From Cryptomeria japonica (taxonomy: Eukaryota; Streptophyta; Pinopsida; Cupressales; Cupressaceae), in assembly GCF_030272615.1 (NCBI RefSeq), contig NC_081409.1, positions 647,064,468 to 647,128,467 of the forward strand: a stretch of DNA of 64,000 nt, given 5' to 3'. The notes beneath the pieces are model-generated. The model saw only the letters and a program-made list of their open reading frames with translations, ran no database searches and was not told where the DNA came from. The first letter of the stretch is position 1. Each line of letters begins with the position of its first letter. Made by a program: the position numbers and the translations under genes. Positions 55,246 to 64,000 of this stretch are shown one piece after another.

Positions 55246-55959
55246 CTAAACTATTGTAGGACACAACAAACTTAACTCTTCCTGTATGTTCCATCTCAAG
55301 CCATTGAGGTACCTAGCAACCTTGACATTTTCATCCTCTTGGATCTTTGACCTAAGGCATAGCTTCTGGAACTCCTCAGTGTAACTATTGACATCTAACT
55401 CTTTTTGCCTAAGGTTTTGCCTTTTCCTATGAAGTTGTACTTCATAGTCCTTTGGAATGTAAGTCTCTCTGATTTTGGACAACATTCCCTTCCAAGTTGC
55501 TATGGCCTTTTTTCCCTCTTTCTCACATTCATCCTGAATGAACTTCCACCATGTTAAGGCAACTCCTCTCAACCTGGACTTAGCCACCTTCACTTTTTGG
55601 GCCTCTATCACACCATCACATTCAAAATGGTTCTCAAGACCCTTAATCCACTCCATGACCACTTCTAGGTCCATTTTACCACTGAATAGTGGGACTCCTT
55701 CTAGTGTTCTCCCACTCATAGCCTTCAAGGCTTTCAAAAAGGGTTCATTCTCTATCACAGGGTCTGGTATAGGGGTTTCATCCTCTATAGATAATAGCTT
55801 ACCCCTGCCTTCTGTTCCCTCTATCTTATTGCTGGCTTCATCTGCCTTCACTTCTACTTCTCCCAACTTCTACTCTAGGAGGTCTAGCTTCACTCTAAGT
55901 AACTTATTTTCTTCTTCCTGGTCTTCCACTTTCTTTGCTAATTCTACATTTGTCACCAT
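55246..55959 (-). pseudogene. E8 gag
   Basis: The start ATG at 55959 opens a coiled-coil stretch, broken by TAG at about 55868. The retrotransposon gag domain contains RGVALTWWKFIQDE and YTEEFQKLCLRS (about 55570-55300). TAG at 55246-55248. Basic RGRGR-type sequence follows down to the zinc knuckle. Confidence 0.85.
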
Positions 55960-55996
55960 GGTTGCCAAATTGCTACTTCTTCCCAAGTGTAACTGT

Positions 55997-56008
55997 GCTC
56001 TAATACCA
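55997..56008 (-). other. E8 primer-binding site (initiator tRNA-Met, one mismatch)
   Basis: TGGTATTAGAGC on the minus strand, three bases from the LTR; one C-to-T change from the perfect site. Confidence 0.88.
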
Positions 56009-56011
56009 CTA

Positions 56012-58466
56012 TGATAGGGAGATAGTACAAGTGGGTTGCCCAATAGGCTTGTATGTTATTAGGTGATAGGTCCTTTGTTAGTTTCAAGGTGTAGTCACCC
56101 AAATTAGAGTGCAAAAAGCTCAAAGGCAATCTAGCAACTCTCCTTGTTCCACCTCCCTAAGTCAAACTCTCCTTGGTTACTCAAGGGCTTCAACTCCATA
56201 ATTGTTGGCTTAGTAATCTAACACTTTACTCACTCAATTGGGATTCATTCCCTTTGTCCCTAATTTGTTCTTTGACTGCACAAGGTCTCCTTTTATTAGA
56301 TTGCAAGTTTGTGTCAAGTTATACCCTCATGGGTGTCTTTGGCCTTCTACGTTTTGTAGTGTAGTGATCCTTCATAAGTGCCACAAACCAACTTATAGAG
56401 TCTACCTCACCAAATATGTTAATTGTATGCAAAGAAAACTTGTCTCAACTAGATTTGAAGCATTTCAGTCTTTACATCCTCCATTTGTGTACCTGATTTG
56501 ACAAAAACCCAAGTTTTAGGCCTAAAACGGGCTACTAGGAATTAGCCCTCCTTTTGGGGTTTTGTGCTCACCCTGCTCCAATGATGAACTTCCAGACTAA
56601 AATAATCTCATATACGGATACCCTTTTGGGGGTTCTTGAAGATTTTCTAAATTTTAGGGTCCCTTAAGCCTTCTCCATGACTTTCCCAAAAATGGGTGCA
56701 AAAAGGAGGGTTTGGAAAGGTTTTGGTGGCAAACATGGACTAACAAGTTTAAGAACTTCAATATAAACCACAAAAACTTGGTTCTACCATGTTACATGCT
56801 AGTTAAGCGACAAAAATATGGTTTTACACCTTTCCAAGGTTAGGGAACAAGATTTACAAAAATTGCTCATGAGGGGTATGCAAGAATGACAACTTTTCCA
56901 TTCTTGCTGTCTACAAACACATCAGTTACATGAGTACCCAAATACATTCAAATCATGTGAAATCATATATAATTAGGAACAAAAGAGAATCACATTAACC
57001 CTACACAAAAGCCATTAGGCAATTACAAACAAAGAGTTGTTCATTGTCAAGGAAATTATGACTGCATTTTTTGCCTTCTCACTGTCTTTCACTTTGGACC
57101 TGCACTTTACACTATCAAAAACTCTTATTTGAAGGTTTGATTTGTGATTTCTTAGCAATGCTATGCCTTTTGATGCTTGATGTCCTTCATACCTGCCACT
57201 TGGAAGAGGAAGATTACAAAAACCAGTCATAAATGACTGTGACAGCAAGTTGGGCATTACAACCTTGCCTAAAGGATCATTAATTGATCTTTGGAAACCT
57301 AAATACCCATGGGAAGGGTCAAAAAACCATTCCTTGATCTTTTTTGCAAAAAAATAGAGAGAGGTACAATGCATTACAAACTCCAATGTATGGTGGAGAG
57401 TAAGCAACTGAAAGGAAATTAACTCCAAAACAATGACTCGCTGTCTTTTACATCTTTTTCACAAACTAAAAATGAAATCATCCTCATTATGGCTTAGAAA
57501 GCCTCTTTTCCTTTACATTAAAACTTAAACATCAAAACAGGTCTGATAATCTAATGAGTGCATTTGCTATGGAAGAGCAAAGCATCAAACTTCTTCAAAG
57601 ACCCTAGTCAAATGGCACACTTGCCTAGGGCTCCATGGCCACAAAACTCCTTACACTTGCACTTTTGAAATCAAAAAAAGTATGTACATATCTTACAAGT
57701 TGACCAACTGGTTCTTGGGAAGCCATGAGCATTTAGGGCCTCAAGAAGCCAAGTTGGTCAAGCATCCTTGCCAATTTCCTAGACAAGGCAGCAAAACTAT
57801 CAAAACTAAATATTTTTGCACAAAACTTAAAACTTACTAAAATTCACAAAACTCAAAACTTAATATTTTTGTACAAAACTCAAAACAGTACGGCCACGTA
57901 CAACAGGTGTACAGACTGCTGCTCACATGGAGTCAAAACATAGTGAAAAACAAGGTAAAAATGGTGCAAACTTGCAAAGTGCTTGATAATTCCAAATGAT
58001 CAACCCTTACAATGGCTCAAACAAGATAATAAATACCTCTCCAAGTCAGTTATCCTCCTGTACAGACATGTACATATCCAGGAGCACACAAATTTGACAT
58101 TTTCATGTCTAAAATGACAACTATTGATGCCTAGATGATGCAAGGTTGGTCTCAAAAACCACCAATCATCTTAGAACATTACTCACCCCTAAAACCCAAG
58201 AAAAAAACATGCCTAAACACTTTTCAAAACAAAAACACATTAAAAACTCACTTTTGACAACAATTTGCCAGGCAACTCCCAAACTGGCAACTTTGAGCAA
58301 AAAGAAGAAAACAGGAAACCAAGACCACACAATGAGTTCAAAACTCATCCAAACAACCTATAACAACTTCAAAAACATCTTAGAAAACTTTCCAACTTAA
58401 AACTAATAAAAACTAAAACTGCTATCAAACCTGTGATGAAAATGAGGCCTAGGTGCTCCTACACCA
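56012..58466 (-). repeat. E8 5' LTR
   Basis: 2,455 bp, direct repeat of 48358-50849. It has a local rearranged stretch (about 57835-57890) in which the ACAAAACTCAAAACTTA phrase is repeated, absent from the other copy. Confidence 0.93.
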
Positions 58467-58471
58467 TTATT

Positions 58472-60349
58472 CATCTAAGAGGAAGGCATATAGATGTTTT
58501 AATAAGAGATTGCAGAAAATTGTTGAGAGTACAAATCTAAAGATTGATGAACAATTCAGAGGAACTTCAAGGTATATAGAACCGGTAACAGACATTGTGA
58601 TAAATGAACCTACACTAAATCCACCAATACAGAATGAAGATCTAGTTACCCCGATACCATCAGAAGATTCCACAGTGATTGAAGAACAACAACAAACTAA
58701 GACACCCCGGTATGTAAGATTGAATCATTTGGAAGATCAGATAATTGGAAACTAATTTAAAGGAGTTAAGAAAAGAGGAAGATTGGCAAATGAAGAGGTA
58801 TGTCTTATTTCTCAAATTTAACCATCATCTATCAATGAGGCATGTGAAGACAAATTTTGGATTAAAGCTATGGAAGAAGAATTAGGACAAATTGAGAAAA
58901 ATAATACTTGGACATTAGTTCTCTGGCCTAAAGATAAAAATGTAACTGGAACCAAATGGGTATTTAGAAACAAAATTAATGAAGATGGTAAGGTTGTCAG
59001 AAATAAAGCAAGACTAGCGTGTAAGGGATATTCTAAGAAAGAAGGAGTTGATTACAATGAAACCTTTGCACCGGTAGCTAGAATTGAGGCAGTCAGATTA
59101 TTCTTGGCTTTTGCAGCTCACAAGAACTACAAAGTTTATCAAATGGATATTAAATGTGCATTTTTGAATGGAGATCTTGAAGAGGAAGTCTATATTGAAC
59201 AACCTGATGAATTTTCTTTGAGAAATGACAATGATATGGTTTGTAGGTTAAGAAAAGCTCTGTATGGATTGAAACAAGCCCCAAGAGCTTGGTATGCAAG
59301 GTTGGATAAGTATCTTGTAAAGATTGGTTTTACTAAAGGAAATGCAGACAACAATTTATATTACAAAATAACTAATGATGACATCTTGATTATAGAAGTA
59401 TTCATTGATGATATAATCTTTGGAGGAGAAGATGGATTATGTAAGGAATTTTCTATTAAAATGCCGCAAGAATTTGAAATGTCTATGATTGGAGAAATAA
59501 AACTCTTTTTAGGATTGCAGAATTCACAAACTGATAAAGGTATATTTTTGAGTCAATCCAAGTACTTGAAACAATTACTAAAGGAATTTGGGATAGAGAA
59601 CTCTAAACTGGTAAGCACACCTATGACTACAAATGACAAATTATCTCAAAGGGATGAATCTACACTTGTTAATCCAACTAGATACAAATCTATGATAGGA
59701 GGTTTACTGTATTTGACACAAACTAGGCCTGATATTATGAATGTAGTATGTATTATTTCTAGATTTCAAAGTAATCCTAAGGAAAATCATGAATCAGCAG
59801 TAAAAAGGATTTTTTCGGTACTTACAAGGCACAACAAATCTTGGATTATGGTATCCTAGAGATGAAAATTTTGATCTATGTGCATACATAGATGCAAATT
59901 GGGTAGGAGATGTGGATGATAGAAAAAGCACCATTGGAGGAGCATTCTTTCTTGGAAAGAGATTAGTTTCTTGGTTGAGTAAGAAACAGAGTTGTACATC
60001 TTTATCAACAGCAGAATCAAAATATGTTGCAACAGCAACTAACTGTACACAGGTACTATGGCTTAAGCAAATGTTGAAAGACATAAAGGTAAAATGCAAG
60101 GAACCTATTACTATATATTGTGATAATACTACAACAATTGATATATCTAAAAATCTAGTATTACACTCTAAAACTAAACATGTTTCTATCAAACTAAATT
60201 TTCTAAGGGAAAAAGTTGAAGAAAAGGAGATAAAACTGGTTTATGTGAATACTAAAGAACAACTTGCAGATATTTTCACAAAACCTTTGCCTAAGGAGAC
60301 TTTTGAATATCTCAGAGACTAGCTTGGAGTCATACCACCATCGGTATAA
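58472..60349 (+). pseudogene. E5 copia reverse transcriptase and RNase H (3' part of polyprotein)
   Basis: The frame across the E8 junction continues as SSKRKAYRCFNKR. RT has TKWVFRNKINEDG, MDIKCAFLNGDLEEEVYIEQ and the catalytic FIDDIIFGG (in place of YVDD); YLTQTRPDI follows. A frameshift lies near 59810. RNase H has YIDANWVGDVDDRKST and CDNTTTIDISKN, and AESEY is changed to AESKY. TAG at 60320-60322 replaces a Gln codon; the natural end is TAA 60347-60349. Confidence 0.92.
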
Positions 60350-60693
60350 ACTTAGATAGTTGATGATTGTCATCAACATCAACTAGCAGAATTGAAAGAC
60401 AAATCTTTTACTCTGGTCTTTGATGAGGAAGCTACTTCTCAGGGGGAGTAGTTGGTATATTGAATTGATTGGTATTTTGTATATGAACTTTGGCATTTGA
60501 TGTCAAAGGGGGAAAGATATCTATGGAAAAACACATTATCTTTGAGGAAAGATTGATAGAAAGATTGGTATTGAAAATAAATCTTTGGATAAACACATGT
60601 TGCTCCCAAGGGGAGAGATTGTTTGTTTTTGGTATTTGGCATTTCTATTTTGGCACTTTGATGGTTTTTCCATCTTGTGTTGCCATCAATGCC

Positions 60694-60705
60694 AAATGGG
60701 GAGAT
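60694..60705 (+). other. E5 polypurine tract
   Basis: AAATGGGGAGAT directly before the 3' LTR. Confidence 0.9.
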
Positions 60706-61760
60706 TGTTGGTAATTTGGTATGGTTTTGTCATTGATGTCAACACCTACTGGAACACTAGCACTTTGGAGATCCAGCAACATTCATTGGCAAGCAAGTAA
60801 CTATTGCATAGTTACTGGTATATGGTTCACCGGCGGGATATAATGTTCACCGGCACTTGGAATGATATGGAAGACACTTGGAAATATCAAAAACATTGTT
60901 TGGACACTTTGTTTTGAAGAATTAATCATTGGTATATTCATATTTGCATATTTGCTTTTACTGACAAATAGGTCCAGGGTTACACCGGCAGGTTTATCTT
61001 TTCTAGATCAGCATGGCACACTATGGAGATGATTTATTATTATTGTAAATGCATTAAGCTGACATGTTCAATCGATTATTGCATCGGATATTATATTGTT
61101 TGTAAAATGTTTTTTGTAATATCTTGTAGAGCCGACCTACTAAAATTGGTCTTAGGTTATGGTATCAATGTAAGATCTTATTTGTAAGATCAAATATGGA
61201 ATGCGAAAAAGGTTTGTGAGAAGGTATATGCGAGATTAAGTAGAGGTATACATGAAGACATCATTTGAAGGTGAAGCTAGGTTTTTGTAGAAGCATATCA
61301 ACATTACACCGGTACTGAATCCAGCATATGAAGATGCTATTTTGTGCAGTACATTCTTATTAGATTTAACCATCCAACTATAGTCAGTGTGACTCTCATT
61401 TTATGATTGAGCAGTGAGCTCTAGGCTGTTGGCATTTCTACATGTGTTGACCCCATTTATGTACACTTACTATCTGCAGTAGTATCATCTGATTGTGGGT
61501 AAGGTTTCCCACCGTGGTTTTTCCCCTTATAGGGTTTCCATGTACAAATATTGGTGTTATGTGTTGTGGATGACTTTATGTTTATGTTTCATGCATTAAT
61601 CTTTACCAGTATAGCAATTTACTGTTAACACTATCTACCGGCATACTTAATTGGTTTACCTATATTAAGCATTAAGTTGGTTAAATGGTTTTTGGTTTGA
61701 ATTTATTAGACAACTGATTCACCCCCCCCCCCCCCTCTCAGTTGTCTCCGAGACCTAACA
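60706..61760 (+). repeat. E5 3' LTR
   Basis: 1,055 bp, direct repeat of 45010-46038, with a longer C-run (61719-61737) and an extra 'TTCACCGGCGGGATATAATG' phrase near 60826. Followed by the target duplication GTTTT. Confidence 0.95.
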
Positions 61761-61765
61761 GTTTT

Positions 61766-62570
61766 AATGTTTTTAGCTCCAGAGGCTAGGACAGGGTAAG
61801 AGTTCCTTTTTTGTGTAAGTCCCTATTTGTCCTTGAATGTTTTGAGATTGGAAACTTATATGACTCCCTTGGTAATTGAGCCTTCACTATTGGTCATTGA
61901 TATATTATATATCCTAATATTTTGAATCAGTGGATTTTTGCATGCTAGATGGTCATTCCTAGCCTATTGATGTTATTACTCCTTTTGGGGATCTTTTCTA
62001 GCATGTGACTAAACCTTGTTATGGTTGGAATCCAGTCACCTTGTGTTTTGTATATCATGGCCTTTTGTTTTATATTTTGATTACTAGGTTCAAGTCAAGG
62101 GGGACTGGCTTTCATTGGGGGTCGGGACCCAAAGTTGTCGCTAGGGTAATTTAATGGGAGTTTTGTAAACAAGTGAAAACCTAATTAATAAACTTGAGTG
62201 GGTAGTTAGTTTGCATTAATAAAGATAATTATTGTTCTCTCTTTTTCCCGCAAACACTTGTATAGGTTTGGGTTAGGTATAGAAGGCCTGGAATGGCATC
62301 CACCAATCTTGTCCCTTTGAGAAGTTGGCGTGGTCCACTACTGATTGTATGCGGGTCGAGGGCCTGGAGAGGTCACCAGGGTAACCCAAGGTTGGGGTCA
62401 GGACCTAGTGAAGACCTACTAGGGTAACTCATGATAACCTAGTGATGACACTCTTCCCTATCACTACCTAGTGGTAACTTGTAACTTTTTATCCTTCTGT
62501 TGATTTCTTTGTGCCTCTGGGCCTCATGGCAGGGTTTGACACCAACCAAAGACTTGTGAGGATCAACTAA
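61766..62570. other. Unassigned sequence right of E5
   Basis: No gene found. Between about 62120 and 62480 the phrase AGGGTAA(C/T) recurs together with GACCTA/CTAGTG words, suggesting a diverged short repeat. It may be the decayed remainder of the element that carried the ORF1-like fragment. Confidence 0.45.
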
Positions 62571-63209
62571 TTAATGCACAATCTCTAACAAGGCAACCCT
62601 ATCTTGAATAGTAGTAGGTAGCTTTCAAGGAGTGACAAGGCTACCAAACACCCTAATAATTCATGATCCCCAATTGTGAGTGATATCTAATTCAGATTTA
62701 AGGTCCTTGGGTCTCAAAAATTCCTTACTTCTTTGGGTTAGGCCCCATCTAGCCTCCTTTTGTAAAATACTCAAGAGCTTCCTAGCAAAAAGATTTTCAA
62801 AAAACAAATAATTAGATTCATTCATGTATGAGTCCCATGTGTAAGTCCATGCTTGGATTGGGAGTTGCTCCCCCTTAACCATAGTTGTGATTTGTAAATT
62901 TCTATGCCAAAGCATGAGGCCCTTGTACAAAAATATATGCATTAACAAAGAATAATACCTAAAATTTGATGAGTTTCTAGTTTTTAAATCATAAAGGGAA
63001 TTGTGAAGACCCTCAACCATCAAGTAAGCAAAATCAAAAGGGCTGTTGATATCGTTGCTTTGGACATCCATGCATAATACTAGCATCTAATTAGGAATCA
63101 AATCTCTCTCACCTATAGTACATATCTAGCATAGACCATAATAAGTATCTGATGCAGGAGCACCAGAGTAGTTCAAATTGACACCTTGATTTTGATCTTG
63201 GTGAGACAT
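62571..63209 (-). pseudogene. ORF1-like fragment, diverged homologue of the E1 extra ORF
   Basis: Starts at ATG 63209 (MSHQDQNQGVN) and reads YYGLC, IGERDLIPN, FDFAYLMVEGLH, YSLLMHIFLYKG, LPIQAW, FLRPKDL, HNWGS and IIRVFGSLVTP in order. The E1 ORF1 has, in the same order and spacing, ALCQVLGED.., SNIPN, FDYASYIADAIH, YSLLMHLFLFKG, MPVQLW, FLRPKEF, HNWGD and VFRVFGFRGTP (about 12352-11744). Stops: TAG 63126, TAG 63087, TGA 62661. It has a Met start where E1 has continuous upstream coding sequence. A copia LTR (E7) begins a short distance upstream of the start. Function unknown. Confidence 0.75.
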
Positions 63210-63950
63210 TGATCCCGATATTGCTATGTTCTTAACGATTGGTTTTGCAGTGTATAGAATGAAGATGAATCGGGTTGCGGGTGGTTCCCATAACTTGTGG
63301 ATTGCTGAGTGATGATGTTTTGGGCCTTGTCCAATGTTCCTGGAGGATCGCGTGAATTTTTATGCATTTGAAGATGTTATTGGTGATTTGGGTCGACATG
63401 TTATCATTTTCACATTTCATCATGAACTGGTTGGTCTTTGGCCGACTTGGTCGAGTTGTTATTGCTTGCAGATGGTATAAAGGGAAACTTTAGAGATTCA
63501 TTTTGTAGGACAGTGGTTGGAGAAAGTAGAGATCGAGCGAAGATGTAGTTTTTGGCAAGATTCTAGTCCGGGGGGACTGAAGTTCAGATCAGTGCAGAAC
63601 AGTGTAGATTGTTACCAGAGACCAATTTGTTGAGCAGAAGATCTGCAGATCTTAGATTTGTTTTGTATGGGTTGTTTTATAATCCTGGGCTGCACTCCAA
63701 CATGTGTAGCCATTGAAGGCTTATTTAATTCTTTAAATCATTGTAATGATGAATTTATTTTTTTATCGGTTATATCTTGTGTTCCTTCTACTAGTTAGGG
63801 TTGCTTACCAATTATATCTTGTGATCTGGTACCTATTGTTGGTATCTTGCATAGTGTTTTGTGTTATACCAGTATCTTGCATGGTATTTTGTGTTATGAG
63901 CTGCAAGGCTGGGATGTCCTTCATTGGATCTCCCTACCTTGATTGCATCA
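63210..63950 (+). repeat. E7: 5' LTR of a further copia element (left edge not fixed)
   Basis: Ends ...GATTGCATCA right before an initiator-tRNA primer site. A TATA box, TATAAA, is at 63476-63481, consistent with an LTR promoter. The left edge is uncertain; a TG start at 63227 is possible, giving about 720 bp. The interior continues beyond the window. Confidence 0.65.
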
Positions 63951-63952
63951 AG

Positions 63953-63965
63953 TGGTATCAGAGCC
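63953..63965 (+). other. E7 primer-binding site (initiator tRNA-Met)
   Basis: TGGTATCAGAGCC, two bases after the LTR end at 63950. Confidence 0.9.
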
Positions 63966-64000
63966 AGTTTGTGAACCTGTTGATTGAAGAAGACCTAGTT

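Larger units (their letters stand above)
48358..58466 (-). mobile_element. E8: Ty3/gypsy chromovirus (minus strand), nested in E5
   Basis: Long LTRs at 48358-50849 and 56012-58466, target duplication TTATT (48353-48357 and 58467-58471). In element orientation the LTR runs TGGTGCAGG...CTATCA. Gag, protease, RT, RNase H, integrase and a C-terminal chromodomain are recognisable, all broken. A piece of LTR sits inside RT. Confidence 0.95.
45010..61760 (+). mobile_element. E5: Ty1/copia retrotransposon (plus strand), split by E8
   Basis: LTRs at 45010-46038 and 60706-61760, target duplication GTTTT on both sides (45005-45009, 61761-61765), primer site, polypurine tract and copia-order polyprotein. 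The chromovirus E8 is inserted in pol at 48357/58467; removing it and one TTATT restores a continuous frame across the join. Without E8 the element is about 6.6 kb. Confidence 0.95.

Noticed and set aside
55538-56014. A 158-codon plus-strand frame
   Set aside because: Antisense to E8 gag, which has clear domain motifs on the minus strand.
63953-63965. tRNA-Met-like sequence here and at 46041, 43072, 15084
   Set aside because: Only 12-13 bases complementary to the tRNA 3' end, each beside an LTR: primer sites, not tRNA genes.

Overview
This is nuclear DNA from a seed plant with a large, retrotransposon-packed genome; the lineage is not certain, and a gymnosperm is plausible but unproven. The evidence is the almost complete filling of 64 kb by nested plant Ty3/gypsy and Ty1/copia LTR retrotransposons, initiator-tRNA-Met primer sites, a chromodomain element, an archaeal-type RNase H element, and fragments of plant genes (rhamnogalacturonan lyase, GABA transaminase, a starch-binding module). 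I see no intact host gene, no rRNA or tRNA gene and no CRISPR array. Nearly every coding frame carries stops or frameshifts.

Layout. (E1) 1-14833, minus strand: a Tat-like Ty3/gypsy element whose left LTR is cut by the window edge. It carries gag, protease, an archaeal-type RNase H placed BEFORE reverse transcriptase, a degenerate second RNase H, integrase, and a very long extra ORF between the 5' LTR and gag. E1 sits in the gag of (E4), a minus-strand copia whose 5' LTR (15098-24646) is itself split by (E3), a plus-strand gag-only gypsy-like element at 15161-23095 (target duplication GTACC). E4 lies in an older plus-strand copia LTR (X, 24647-25092). (E2) 26479-44704 is a nearly non-coding minus-strand LTR element. 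Its left LTR is split by (E6, 27453-32113, duplication TTAAG), which carries three captured plant gene fragments. Its interior holds a copia solo LTR (33361-34537). Its right LTR is split by (E9), a minus-strand copia at 37660-44462. (E5) 45010-61760 is a plus-strand copia (duplication GTTTT) split inside pol by (E8), a minus-strand chromovirus at 48358-58466 (duplication TTATT). At the right edge there is a second, diverged copy of the E1 extra ORF (62571-63209, minus) and the 5' LTR plus primer site of a further copia element (E7).

Most boundaries were fixed by reading both LTR copies, the TG...CA termini and the target-site duplications. Insertions nested in other elements give a relative order of events: X before E4 before E1 and E3; E2 before E6, the solo LTR and E9; E5 before E8.

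The most unusual items are: the E6 capture block, in which a GABA-transaminase fragment has its C-terminal piece placed in front of its middle piece (circular permutation) between pieces of two unrelated genes, all flanked by a 17-bp direct repeat; the E1 domain order and the loss of catalytic residues in its ordinary RNase H; the E1 extra ORF family, present twice in unrelated contexts; and the replacement of the reverse-transcriptase core of E8 by a 643-bp piece of its own LTR.
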